In this document: in pieces, positions 7,657-15,851 of the stretch | How positions within the stretch are numbered: the first letter of the stretch is position 1 | Layout: the number at the start of each line of letters is the position of its first letter | From: Actinokineospora iranica | GTDB lineage: Bacteria > Actinomycetota > Actinomycetes > Mycobacteriales > Pseudonocardiaceae | Assembly (NCBI RefSeq): GCF_900101685.1 | Contig: NZ_FMZZ01000003.1 | Coordinates: 1 to 64,000, forward strand | Reading direction: 5' to 3' | Length of the DNA: 64,000 bases | Translations under genes and position numbers: made by a program | The notes under the pieces: model-generated | What the model saw: the letters and a program-made list of their open reading frames with translations, nothing else | What the model was told of the DNA's origin: nothing | Databases searched by the model: none

Positions 7657-9035
7657 CCGCGCTCGGGGAGGTGCTGCTCGGCGGTCGGTCGGCGGCGCCG
7701 GAGGTCTTCCACCATGTCGAACCGGCCGACGACGCGGGCCTGCGCGAGTACCACGTGCTGCGCAAGGCGGTTTTCGTTGAGCGGCAGGGCCTCTTCGCGG
7801 GCCATGACCTCGACTGGCGCGACGAGGACTCGCGCACTGTCGTGCTGGTGGCCAGAAACCAGGCGGGCGAGGTGGTCGGCGGTGTCCGGCTCGGGCCCGC
7901 GACCCCGGCCGAGGATGTGGGCTGGTGGGTCGGCGGCCGGTTGGTCGTCCGGCCCGGCCAAGGCGCGGTGGGTGTTGGGAGCGCTCTGGTCAACGCTGCC
8001 TGCGCGCACGCCGAGGGGGCGGGCGCGCTGCGGTTCGACGCTACCGTGCAGGCGGTAAACGAGCGGCTGTTCCACCGGCTCGGCTGGCGGTCGGTGCGGC
8101 CGACGACGGTCGCCGGGACCGACCACGTGCTCATGCGCCGGCCGATCGGGCGGGTCGCCGCGCTGGCCGACGCGACCAAGCGCAGGCTCGGGGCGCTGCT
8201 CGCCGGGCTCGCCCCGGGCGGGGCGGGGTTCGTCGGCGACGACGGCGCGCCGGTCCCCGGCAGCGACCTCGTGGCCGCGTGCGACGCGATCGTGCCCGCC
8301 ATGGTCGAGCGCGATCCCGAGTGGGCCGGGTGGTGCGCGGTGCTGGTCAACCTCAACGACCTCGCCGCCATGGGCGCCGAGCCGGTGGGGCTGCTCGACG
8401 CGGTCGGCGCCCGGGACGCGTCGTTCGCCCACCGTGTCCTCAGTGGACTGCGCAAGGCGGCCGCGGCGTACGGGGTTCCGGTACTCGGTGGGCACACCCA
8501 GTTCGGGGTGCCTGCCGCGTTGTCGGTAACCGCGTTGGGTCGCACCTCTTATCCGATCCCCGGCGGCGGTGGGCGTCCCGGTCACCGCGTCCGGCTTACC
8601 GCCGACACGGTAGGCCGGTGGCGGCCCGGATACGCGGGCAGGCAATGGGATTCCACCACTTCGCGCACCGGCCCGGAACTGCGCGCGCTGCTCGGGGCGG
8701 TCGCCGCGGCCAGACCGGCCGCGGCCAAGGACGTGTCCATGGCGGGCGTCGTCGGCACCCTCGGGATGCTGGCCGAGGCCAGTGGATGCGCGGCGGTGCT
8801 CGACGTCGCCGCCGTCCCCCGGCCCGCTGGCGCGGCCATGGGCGACTGGCTGACCTGCTTTCCCGGCTTCGCCATGCTCACCGCGGACCACCCGGGCGCC
8901 CCGGCGCTTCCCGGGCCTGCGGTAAGCGCGGAGTGCGGCGAGTTGACCGAGGGCAGCGGCGTGGGCCTGCGCTGGCCGGACGGGGAGATCACCGAGGCCA
9001 TCGCGGGCCCGGTGACCGGAATGGGGAAAGCATGA
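7653..9035 (+). CDS. MSMEG_0567/Sll0786-Sll0787 fusion: GNAT acetyltransferase plus AIR synthase-like protein
   Basis: A 460-residue two-domain protein. Residues 1 to about 160 form a GNAT acetyltransferase-like domain (REYHVLRKAVFVERQGLF, GWWVGGRLVVRPGQ, FHRLGW). The remainder is a PurM/AIR synthase-like domain with an ATP-binding DDGAPVPGSD-type start, NLNDLAAMGAEPVG, VLGGHTQFG and KDVSMAGVVGTLGMLAE. In cyanobacteria these are two neighbouring genes (Sll0786, Sll0787); in actinobacteria the fusion is usual. It overlaps the genes on both sides by 4 bp (ATGA), so expression is tightly coupled. It probably acylates and then ATP-activates a pathway intermediate (inference). Confidence 0.85.
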   Translation: MTALGEVLLGGRSAAPEVFHHVEPADDAGLREYHVLRKAVFVERQGLFAGHDLDWRDEDSRTVVLVARNQAGEVVGGVRLGPATPAEDVGWWVGGRLVVRPGQGAVGVGSALVNAACAHAEGAGALRFDATVQAVNERLFHRLGWRSVRPTTVAGTDHVLMRRPIGRVAALADATKRRLGALLAGLAPGGAGFVGDDGAPVPGSDLVAACDAIVPAMVERDPEWAGWCAVLVNLNDLAAMGAEPVGLLDAVGARDASFAHRVLSGLRKAAAAYGVPVLGGHTQFGVPAALSVTALGRTSYPIPGGGGRPGHRVRLTADTVGRWRPGYAGRQWDSTTSRTGPELRALLGAVAAARPAAAKDVSMAGVVGTLGMLAEASGCAAVLDVAAVPRPAGAAMGDWLTCFPGFAMLTADHPGAPALPGPAVSAECGELTEGSGVGLRWPDGEITEAIAGPVTGMGKA

Positions 9036-9880
9036 CCGTGCTGCGGATGGCCGCTGTCGCGGCGAGCTTCGACCGGGACCTGGCGGCGGACTTCGACCGC
9101 GTCGAGCACTGGGTCCGGGCGGCCCGCGCGGACGGGGTTCGGCTGCTTGCTTTGCCCGAGGCGGCGTTGGGGGGCTACCTGCTGTCTCTTGACGGAACCG
9201 CGGGCGCGCCGCCGCCGCTGCGGGTGGACGGGCCGGAAATCCGGCGGCTGTCCGCGATAGCCGGGGACATGGTGGTCGCGGTGGGGTATTGCGAGGACGG
9301 CGGCGGCGACCGGTACAACAGTGTCGTGTGTGTGACTGGCGACGGTGTGCTGGGCAACCACCGCAAGGTGCACCGGCCGCTTAACGAGGACGCCACCTAC
9401 GGCGCGGGCGACGGCTTCGCCGCGTTCGACACGCCGGTCGGCAGGCTGGGCATGATGATCTGCTACGACAAGGCGTTTCCCGAGTCGGCGCGGGCGCTGG
9501 CGCTGGACGGCGCGGAGATCGTCGTGTGCGTCTCGGCGTGGCCGGGCAGCGCGACCAACCCGGAGCCGGACCTGGCCAAGGACCGATGGAAGCGCCGGTT
9601 CGACCTGTTCGACCGGGCGCGGGCGCTGGAGAACCAGATTGTGTGGCTCTCGGCGAACCAGTCGGGCACGTTCGGGTCGATGCGGTTCGTGGCCAGCGCC
9701 AAGGTGGTCGACCCGGGTGGCGACGTCTTGGCCGACACGGGAGTGGCGGAGGGCATGGCGGTGGCCGAGTTGGATGTCCGCGCGGCACTGGAGACCGCGC
9801 GGCGCTCGATGGGCCACCTGCGTGATCGGCAGCCGCACGCCTACCCGGTGCTCGGCGATTCCGCCGTGGTGGCAGGTTAA
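9032..9880 (+). CDS. Nit6803-like carbon-nitrogen hydrolase (nitrilase family), catalytically complete
   Basis: A 282-residue nitrilase-superfamily enzyme, the member always found in this cluster. The catalytic triad is present: Glu43 in LALPEAALGGY, Lys112 in GNHRKVHRP, and Cys144 in GMMICYDKAFPE. Nitrilases of this type hydrolyse nitriles or amides; the Synechocystis homologue is a known nitrilase, but the natural substrate in the cluster is not established. The ATG overlaps the upstream stop. The next gene, 5 bp downstream, is a full-length paralogue that has lost two of the three catalytic residues. Confidence 0.9.
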   Translation: MTVLRMAAVAASFDRDLAADFDRVEHWVRAARADGVRLLALPEAALGGYLLSLDGTAGAPPPLRVDGPEIRRLSAIAGDMVVAVGYCEDGGGDRYNSVVCVTGDGVLGNHRKVHRPLNEDATYGAGDGFAAFDTPVGRLGMMICYDKAFPESARALALDGAEIVVCVSAWPGSATNPEPDLAKDRWKRRFDLFDRARALENQIVWLSANQSGTFGSMRFVASAKVVDPGGDVLADTGVAEGMAVAELDVRAALETARRSMGHLRDRQPHAYPVLGDSAVVAG

Positions 9881-9885
9881 CCCGC

Positions 9886-10704
9886 ATGATCCGCATCGGC
9901 GCGGTCGCCGCGCACTTCGGACGTGACCTCGAGTTCGGCCTGCAACGGGTCGCCACGCTCATCGACCACGCCCGCCGGTCAGGGGTGGCGCTGCTGGTGC
10001 TGCCGGACGCGGCGCTCGGCGGCTACCTCGCCGACCTGCGCCACCCCGACCCCGAGTCGCTGCCGCCCGCGCTGCCGGTGGACGACCCGCATGTGCGCAA
10101 GGTCGCCGCGCTCGCCGCCGAGATGGTGGTGTGCTTCGGGTTCTGCGAGGCCGACGGCGACCAGCGCTACAACAGCGCGCTGTGCGTCACCGGGGACGGC
10201 GTGCTCGGCCTGCACCGCAAGGTGCACCAGCCGGTGGGCGAGTCGATCGCGTACTCGCCGGGGGAGCGGTTCGCCGCGTTCGACACCCCGGTCGGGCGGC
10301 TGGGGATGCTCATCGACTACGACAAGACCTTCCCCGAGTCATCCCGCGCCCTGGCCCTGGACGGCGCGGAGGTGATCGCCAGCTTGTCCGCGTGGCCGAC
10401 GAGCATCACCAACCGCGCGCCCCGCATGGCCCAGGACCGGCAGTCCCGGCTGTTCGACCTCTACGACCAGGCACGGGCCGCCGAGAACCAGGTCGTGCTG
10501 GCCTCGTCCAACCAGACCGGCGCGCTGGGCGGGATGCGCTTCCTCGGCCAAGCCAAGGTCGTCGGGCCGGGCGGCGACATCCTGGCGCGCACCTGGTCGA
10601 AGGCGGGGATCGCGGTCGCCCAGATCGACGTGCGGGCCGAGATCGCGATCGCCCGGCGGGTCCTCAACCACCTGACCGAGCGCAAACCCGAGGCGTACGG
10701 GTGA
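9886..10704 (+). CDS. Tandem nitrilase-family paralogue with degenerate active site
   Basis: A 272-residue protein colinear with the preceding nitrilase, with the same spacing of all blocks, so it arose by tandem duplication or is an ancient pair. The catalytic Cys is replaced by Asp144 (GMLIDYDKTFPE; codon GAC 10315-10317) and the catalytic Glu by Asp41 (LVLPDAALGGY; GAC 10006-10008), while Lys112 (HRKVHQP) is kept. The frame is fully open with good conservation elsewhere, so it is not an obvious pseudogene. Without the nucleophile it cannot act as a normal amidase or nitrilase; a structural or regulatory role with its neighbour is plausible. It is coupled to the next gene by a GTGA overlap. 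Confidence 0.85.
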   Translation: MIRIGAVAAHFGRDLEFGLQRVATLIDHARRSGVALLVLPDAALGGYLADLRHPDPESLPPALPVDDPHVRKVAALAAEMVVCFGFCEADGDQRYNSALCVTGDGVLGLHRKVHQPVGESIAYSPGERFAAFDTPVGRLGMLIDYDKTFPESSRALALDGAEVIASLSAWPTSITNRAPRMAQDRQSRLFDLYDQARAAENQVVLASSNQTGALGGMRFLGQAKVVGPGGDILARTWSKAGIAVAQIDVRAEIAIARRVLNHLTERKPEAYG

Positions 10705-11786
10705 AGATCGCGCTGCTCACTTACTCATCGAAGCCACGCGGCGGCGTCGTCCACACTCTCGCTCTCGCCGAGGCGTTAGCGGAAACCGGGCAAGAGATCA
10801 CCGTCTGGACACTAGGCAGGGGCGGGGATAGCGGCTTCTACCGCGCCGTGGATAAGCGTGTCCGTTTGGAGATCGTGCCGTTCCCCGACATACCGGAAGA
10901 GGGCGTCGGCCCCCGCATCCTGCGGTCGATCTCCGTGCTGCGCCAGGCTTTCGACCCGGCGGGCTACGACATCGTGCACGCCCAAGACTGCATCAGCGCC
11001 AACGCTGTCACCCGCTGCGTGCGGACCGTGCACCACATCGACCACTTCACCACCCCCGAACTGGCGGCCTGCCACGAACGCGCCATCACCGAGCCCTTCG
11101 CCCACGTCTGCGTCTCAGCAGCGGTAGCCGAAGAGTTGAGGACCGGTTGGGGTATAGAGGCGACGGTTATCCCTAACGGCGTCGCGGCAAGCCGATTCGC
11201 GGACGCGGCCGGGCCTTCCGGTCTCGCCGCACGAGAGGCGTGGCGATCAAGGTTCGGCCGCTATGTGCTGTCGGTAGGCGGTATCGAGCCCCGCAAGGGT
11301 TCGATCGCCCTACTGGAAGCCTTCGCCACCCTCAACCGACCGGACGTGCGCCTGGTCATCGCAGGCGGCGAAACCCTCTTCGACTACCGCGACTACCGCC
11401 AAGAGTGGGAACGCAGAGCCGAAGAGCTGGCTGTTCACCCGGAGGTGCTGGGCCCGGTAGCCGACGACGCACTACCGTCCCTGGTCGCGGCGGCGGACGT
11501 GTTCGCGTTCCCGTCGACCAAAGAGGGCTTCGGCCTGGCGGCGATGGAAGCACTGGCGGCCGGGGTGCCCCTGGTGGCAAGCGACTTACCGGTACTGCGG
11601 GAAGTCTTCGGCGGCGTAGCCCGCTTCGGCTCGACCCCGGCCGAGCTAGGCGCGGCTATCGCGGACGCATTGGACAACCCAGGCTCACCAGATTCCGGTA
11701 AGGCACTAGCCGCTCGCTACACCTGGGCAGCCGCAGCAGCACAACACCTGGAGCTTTATCGCTCCCTCGCCCACCGGTCCCGGTAG
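10701..11786 (+). CDS. MSMEG_0565 family glycosyltransferase (GT4-like)
   Basis: A 361-residue GT-B glycosyltransferase that closes the cluster. It shows the N-terminal acceptor-domain loop SSKPRGGVVHTLALAEAL, IVHAQDCISANA, VIPNGVAASRF, SVGGIEPRKGS and the C-terminal FAFPSTKEGFGLAAMEALAAG with the EX7E-type glutamates that bind the sugar nucleotide. The GTG start overlaps the TGA of the degenerate nitrilase gene. Family members occur with the same neighbours in mycobacteria, so it is expected to glycosylate the cluster's product (inference). It contains TTA Leu codons. Its 3' end overlaps the convergent DUF5313 gene by 31 bp. Confidence 0.87.
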   Translation: MKIALLTYSSKPRGGVVHTLALAEALAETGQEITVWTLGRGGDSGFYRAVDKRVRLEIVPFPDIPEEGVGPRILRSISVLRQAFDPAGYDIVHAQDCISANAVTRCVRTVHHIDHFTTPELAACHERAITEPFAHVCVSAAVAEELRTGWGIEATVIPNGVAASRFADAAGPSGLAAREAWRSRFGRYVLSVGGIEPRKGSIALLEAFATLNRPDVRLVIAGGETLFDYRDYRQEWERRAEELAVHPEVLGPVADDALPSLVAAADVFAFPSTKEGFGLAAMEALAAGVPLVASDLPVLREVFGGVARFGSTPAELGAAIADALDNPGSPDSGKALAARYTWAAAAAQHLELYRSLAHRSR

Positions 11787-12148
11787 CGCGCGGCGGCGGC
11801 CGCGTCCTCCCGCTTGCGCACCGCCGACCCGTACTCGGGCGGGTAACCGTGCTGAACCAGGCGGGCGTCCACGCTTTCGACAGCGTAAGCGAGCGTGAAC
11901 CGCAGACTGACCAAGAACCCCAGCAGGACCGACCCCGCCGCCAACGGCCACGACCCGCCGAACACGCCGAGGCCGACGAACAACAGGGCGAGGATCGGCA
12001 GAACCTGCACCATCCCCCGCACGAACGCCCGCGCCAACCACGTCCGGCACGTGCTGTTGTGCAGCACCCACTCCCGGTACCGGTCCGGCAACCGGCCGCC
12101 GTACTGGAAATACACCCAGTGCACCGGGTCCGGCCGCCGAATCGCCAC
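11756..12148 (-). CDS. DUF5313 family membrane protein
   Basis: A 130-residue protein with RRPDPVHWVYFQYGGRLPDRYREWVLHN, then CRTWL, a pattern seen in mycobacterial and related DUF5313 proteins. Two hydrophobic stretches follow (around residues 45-65 and 70-90) and the C-terminus is charged and Ala-rich. The start codon is GTG at 12146-12148. It is probably an integral membrane protein; function unknown. Its 3' end overlaps that of the convergent glycosyltransferase gene. Confidence 0.75.
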   Translation of the reverse strand: MAIRRPDPVHWVYFQYGGRLPDRYREWVLHNSTCRTWLARAFVRGMVQVLPILALLFVGLGVFGGSWPLAAGSVLLGFLVSLRFTLAYAVESVDARLVQHGYPPEYGSAVRKREDAAAAARYRDRWARER

Positions 12149-12196
12149 GTCCGGCAGCCTACCCGCGCCCCGTGGCCGCTTCGCCGTCGCCGAGGT

Positions 12197-13480
12197 TCAG
12201 GGCAGGTCAGTTCCCCGGGTCTCCGGGAGGGTCAGGATGACCAGGAAGGAGACCACGGCAGCGCCTGCGACGTAGTAGAAGAACGCGGTCTGCGCCCCCG
12301 CGCCAGCCAGGGCGCTGATCACCAGCGGCGCGGTGCCGCCGAAGACCGCGACCGTCAGGTTGTACCAAGCCCCGATCCCCAGAGCGCGCAGCTCAGTGGG
12401 AAACAGCTCGCTCATCAACGCAGGCGCGACAGCCGTCATAGCCGTGTACAGCGCCAACCCCACGGTGAACGCGACGACCAGATTGCCCAGCCCAGGCCGG
12501 ACCAAAGTGGACAGTGGGACGATCAGCACCGCCGTGGCCGCCGACCACACCAGCAGTTGCGGCTTGCGCCCGAACCGGTCGGCGAGCGCGCCCATCGGGT
12601 ACTGCAACGCGATGAACACCGCTGTCGCGATGGACAGAGCCAGGAAAACGTCCACGTCATCAGCCCCACGGGTCTTTACCGCGAACGGGGTAAGAGCACT
12701 GAAGAACGTGTAGTAAGACAGCGTCGACAGCATGGTGAAGCCGACGAGTTGCCCCACCGCGCGCGGGTGTTTCCGCAGGGTCGTCAGCAGCGGGCGGGAG
12801 ACCCGGCGCGCGGTGGCCTTGCGTTCCTCGAACAGTTCGGTTTCGGTAAGACCGCGCCGCACCCACAGTCCGACCAGTCCCAGCGCCCCGCCCAGCAGGA
12901 ACGGGATGCGCCACCCGTAAGCCGCCATGTCGGCCTCGCTCAGTACCCGGGCGAGCACGAACCCCAGCCCGAACGCGACCAGCACCGCGGAGCCGGTCGA
13001 GATGTAGAAGAACGACGAGTACCGTCCCCGCCGTTCAGGTGGCGCTATCTCCCCCAGGTAAGCCGACGCGTTGGACACCTCGCCGCCCAGCGACAGCCCC
13101 TGCCCGATCCGGGCGAGCAGCAGCAGGATCGGCGCCAGCCAGCCCACCTGCTCGAAGGTCGGCAGCACCCCGATCAGGACCGAGCCCGCCGCCATCAGCA
13201 CGATGGTCAGCAGCATCGCCGGTCGGCGCCCCCGCACGTCGGCGAAGCGGCCGAGGAGGATTCCGCCGAGCGGCCGGAAGAAGAACGCCAGCGCGTAGGT
13301 GGCGAAGGTGTTGATCTGGGCCAGGGTGTCGTTGCCCGCCGGGAAGAACGCGGTGGCGAAGTAGATGCTGAACGTGGCGTAGATGGTCCAGTCGAACCAT
13401 TCCAGGGCGTTGCCGACCGACGCGGCGAAGAGTTTGCGCGCGGGCAGCCGGTGTCGGACTTCCGCGACGGTCTCGACCAT
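12197..13480 (-). CDS. MFS transporter, metabolite:H+ symporter (MHS/ProP-like) family
   Basis: A 427-residue twelve-helix transporter. The N-terminal VGNALEWFDWTIYATFSIYF, the loop 2-3 motif GRFADVRGRRPAML, the SLGGEVSNASAYLGE stretch in helix 5 and the repeated loop motif GALADRFGRKPQLL identify the MHS subfamily of the major facilitator superfamily. Relatives import dicarboxylates, betaine, proline or aromatic acids with protons; the substrate here is not predictable. It is monocistronic by spacing: 48 bp from the DUF5313 start and divergent from the acetyltransferase gene. Confidence 0.88.
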   Translation of the reverse strand: MVETVAEVRHRLPARKLFAASVGNALEWFDWTIYATFSIYFATAFFPAGNDTLAQINTFATYALAFFFRPLGGILLGRFADVRGRRPAMLLTIVLMAAGSVLIGVLPTFEQVGWLAPILLLLARIGQGLSLGGEVSNASAYLGEIAPPERRGRYSSFFYISTGSAVLVAFGLGFVLARVLSEADMAAYGWRIPFLLGGALGLVGLWVRRGLTETELFEERKATARRVSRPLLTTLRKHPRAVGQLVGFTMLSTLSYYTFFSALTPFAVKTRGADDVDVFLALSIATAVFIALQYPMGALADRFGRKPQLLVWSAATAVLIVPLSTLVRPGLGNLVVAFTVGLALYTAMTAVAPALMSELFPTELRALGIGAWYNLTVAVFGGTAPLVISALAGAGAQTAFFYYVAGAAVVSFLVILTLPETRGTDLP

Positions 13481-13563
13481 GCCGCCCCCTTGCCGGTGTG
13501 GGATTCACCGACACCCTACGTACCGGGGCGATTTCTTGGCGCACCCGTCCGCATCATGGAGAC

Positions 13564-14133
13564 ATGCCTGAACTGATTTCCCCGGTCATCCCGGCGGGTG
13601 CTCTGCGCCGACACGACCAGCCCACACTGTCGGTGGATGAGTTGGTCGTGCGCCCGTGGGAGCCTTCGGACGCCCCGGCGGTCGTGGCGGCTTACCGGGA
13701 CCCGGATATCCAGCGCTGGCACCTGCGGTCCATGACCGAGGATGAGGCGCTGCGCTGGGTCCGTGACTGGCCCGGCAGGTGGGCAGCCGAGACCGCCGCA
13801 GGATGGGCCGTCACCCGCGATGACCGACTGGTGGGCCGGGTCGGGTTCCGGACGCTGAACCTCGCCGAGGGCGTCGGTGAGGCCGCCTACTGGGTCGTGC
13901 CCGCCGCCCGGGGGCTCGGGGTCGCGCCGAGGGTGTTGACCGTCCTGACCGCGTGGATGTTCGACCACGTGGGTTTCCACCGGATGGCCTTGGCGCACTC
14001 GACGCGGAACGCGGCATCTTGCCGGGTCGCCGGTAAGGCGGGTTACGTCTACGAGGGAACCCAGCGGCAACAGGCGCTGCATACCGATGGCTGGCATGAC
14101 ATGCACCTGCACGCCCGGGTAGCGCTGTCTTAG
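13564..14133 (+). CDS. GNAT-family N-acetyltransferase (RimJ/RimL-like)
   Basis: A 189-residue acetyltransferase. It shows ELVVRPWEPSDAPAVVAAYRDPDIQRW, VGEAAYWVVPAARGLGVAPRVL (acetyl-CoA pyrophosphate loop) and HRMALAHSTRNAASCRVAGKAGY, the pattern of the RimJ/RimL group that acetylates protein N-termini, amino acids or antibiotics. The ATG at 13564 is used. Its stop overlaps the end of the convergent CobW-like gene by 4 bp. Substrate unknown. Confidence 0.85.
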   Translation: MPELISPVIPAGALRRHDQPTLSVDELVVRPWEPSDAPAVVAAYRDPDIQRWHLRSMTEDEALRWVRDWPGRWAAETAAGWAVTRDDRLVGRVGFRTLNLAEGVGEAAYWVVPAARGLGVAPRVLTVLTAWMFDHVGFHRMALAHSTRNAASCRVAGKAGYVYEGTQRQQALHTDGWHDMHLHARVALS

Positions 14134-15122
14134 CGCGGTAGGTAGCGGGTCACCGAGAGCATGTCCAGGGGGTCCACCGAGGCCGGGTCCGGTTCGACGG
14201 CGGCGGTGAGGGCGGTGGTGATGGCCGTGGCGTCCAAGGCCGCGCCGATCATCACCAGTTGGGTGCGGCGGGGGGCGTCGGGGGCGAGGGTGAGGCTCAG
14301 GTGGGCGCCGACGGTGTGCAGGTGGAACGGGTCGTCGTGGCCGGGGACGCCGAAGTGGGCGTAGCCCTTCATGCGGTAGAGGCCCGTTGGGCGGTCGGTG
14401 AGGAAGCGCATGAACCGGTGCGGGTTCATCGGCTGGTCGCTGGTGAACTCGACGCTCTCGTAGCCCGCGTGGATGTGCGGCTCCGGCTCGATCAGGTCCT
14501 CGAACGACAGTTGCCTGGCCACCGGGTCCGGCCGGTCCACCGGGTCGAACAGCAGGTCCGGGTCGACGCGGCCGTGGTCGGTTGGGACGACCGGGACGCC
14601 GTCGGACAGGTCGCGGACCAGGGTGAGCAGGCGGTCGCGGGTGGCGGGGTCGACGCGGTCGGTCTTGTTCAGCAGCACCAGGTCGGCGTAGCGCAGGTGC
14701 TTGTCGATCTGCGGGTGGCGTTCCCGGGTGGCGTCGAACTCGGCGGCGTCGACCACCTCGACCAGGCCGCCGTAGGTGACGAGCGGGTTCTCGCTGCCGA
14801 GCACCAGCCGCACCATCGCGGGTGGCTCGGCCAGCCCGCTCGCCTCGACCACGATCACGTCGACCGGGCCGTCCGGCTTGGCCAGCCGGTCCAGCATGGC
14901 GTCGAGGTCGGCGACGTCGACGGCGCAGCACAGGCAGCCGTTGCCGAGGGTGACCATGGAGTCGACCTGCGCGGCGACCGTCATCGCGTCGATGTTGACC
15001 CGACCGAAGTCGTTGACCACGACGCCGATCCGCAGGCCGGTGGTGGCGCGCAGCAGGTGGTTGAGCAGGGTGGTCTTGCCGGAGCCGAGGAAACCGGCGA
15101 CCACCAGGACCGGGATCGTCAC
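14130..15122 (-). CDS. CobW/P47K-family metal chaperone GTPase
   Basis: A 330-residue COG0523 GTPase. The Walker A motif GFLGSGKTT lies near the N-terminus, the metal-binding CxCC motif is present in LGNGCLCCAV, and NKTD gives guanine specificity. The C-terminal CobW_C region includes YRMKGYAHFGVPG. Such proteins insert or buffer zinc, cobalt or other metals in the cytoplasm. The GTG at 15120-15122 gives a start right before the P-loop strand; upstream in-frame sequence is Gly/Arg-rich and comes from an unusual G-run region. No clear Zur box was seen upstream. Confidence 0.87.
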   Translation of the reverse strand: MTIPVLVVAGFLGSGKTTLLNHLLRATTGLRIGVVVNDFGRVNIDAMTVAAQVDSMVTLGNGCLCCAVDVADLDAMLDRLAKPDGPVDVIVVEASGLAEPPAMVRLVLGSENPLVTYGGLVEVVDAAEFDATRERHPQIDKHLRYADLVLLNKTDRVDPATRDRLLTLVRDLSDGVPVVPTDHGRVDPDLLFDPVDRPDPVARQLSFEDLIEPEPHIHAGYESVEFTSDQPMNPHRFMRFLTDRPTGLYRMKGYAHFGVPGHDDPFHLHTVGAHLSLTLAPDAPRRTQLVMIGAALDATAITTALTAAVEPDPASVDPLDMLSVTRYLPR

Positions 15123-15164
15123 CGGACGAGGGTAGCCCCCGCCAGGCCGTGCCCGGCGGGGGCT

Positions 15165-15242
15165 ATCACCCCCAGATCCCCCCAGTGGATCTCCCCCAGT
15201 GCGACCCCTCTGGTGGATCTTCCCCCCGTGATCCCCCCTTGG
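15165..15242 (-). promoter_or_regulatory. G-run cluster (potential G-quadruplex) upstream of the CobW-like gene
   Basis: On the minus strand, i.e. the coding strand of the CobW gene, six runs of four to six G residues follow one another within 80 nt, separated by short spacers. Two spacers share GATCCAC. The block ends about 45 nt before the GTG start, so it may lie in the promoter or 5' leader. Such a pattern satisfies the usual G-quadruplex definition; function is inferred only. Confidence 0.5.
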
Positions 15243-15307
15243 TGCCGACCTCAACGTTAATGCTCCGGTCCGCGTGAAGCGTCATGCTCGGGCATGAAGT
15301 CCCGGTC

Positions 15308-15826
15308 CTACCTTCGGTGGAGGCGCTGCTCCCTCGATCCGTCCACCGTGGTGGCGAAAAACCGCTCAGCGGCGGCCGTGTGCAGGGGAAACGCCAGCTC
15401 GACCGGCCCGGTGACGACTTCCCAGCCGCTGGTCTCGGCGGTCGGCGCGGACGGCGGCAGCGCGGCATCGGCGACGGGCGGGGCCAGGCCGAACACCAGC
15501 AGGACGCCGTCCGCGCTCGCGGTGTCGAACAGCGTCACCTCGGCCGGGTCGACCAGGGCGCCCGCCTCTTCGCGCAGTTCGCGGGCCGCAGCCTCCTGCC
15601 AGGTCTCGCCCAGGTCGATGAACCCGCCGGGCAGCGCCAACTCGCCCCGCCCAGGGTCGATGGCGCGCCGCACGACCAGCAGGCCCTCGCCGACCGGCGC
15701 CAGCAGCACCGCGACCGGCAGCGGGTTCAGGTAGGCCGTCTGGCCGCAGGCCGCGCACCGCCGGGGCCAGGGCAGGTTCGCGGGGTAGGCCGCGCCGCAG
15801 AAGCCGCAGTGCGAGTTCTTCGTCAT
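15308..15826 (-). CDS. NUDIX hydrolase with N-terminal zinc ribbon
   Basis: A 172-residue protein. The N-terminus has a zinc-ribbon pair (CGFCG and CAACG), as in NADH pyrophosphatase-like NUDIX proteins. The NUDIX box is complete (GGFIDLGETWQEAAARELRE followed by EAG). It should cleave a nucleoside diphosphate linked to another moiety; the substrate is unclear. The ATG at 15824-15826 is chosen because it places the zinc ribbon directly at the N-terminus. It is divergent from the PLP-enzyme gene, whose ATG is only 25 bp away, so the two promoters overlap. Confidence 0.87.
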   Translation of the reverse strand: MTKNSHCGFCGAAYPANLPWPRRCAACGQTAYLNPLPVAVLLAPVGEGLLVVRRAIDPGRGELALPGGFIDLGETWQEAAARELREEAGALVDPAEVTLFDTASADGVLLVFGLAPPVADAALPPSAPTAETSGWEVVTGPVELAFPLHTAAAERFFATTVDGSREQRLHRR

Positions 15827-15851
15827 GCGGGGATCTCTACCATCGGCGGTC

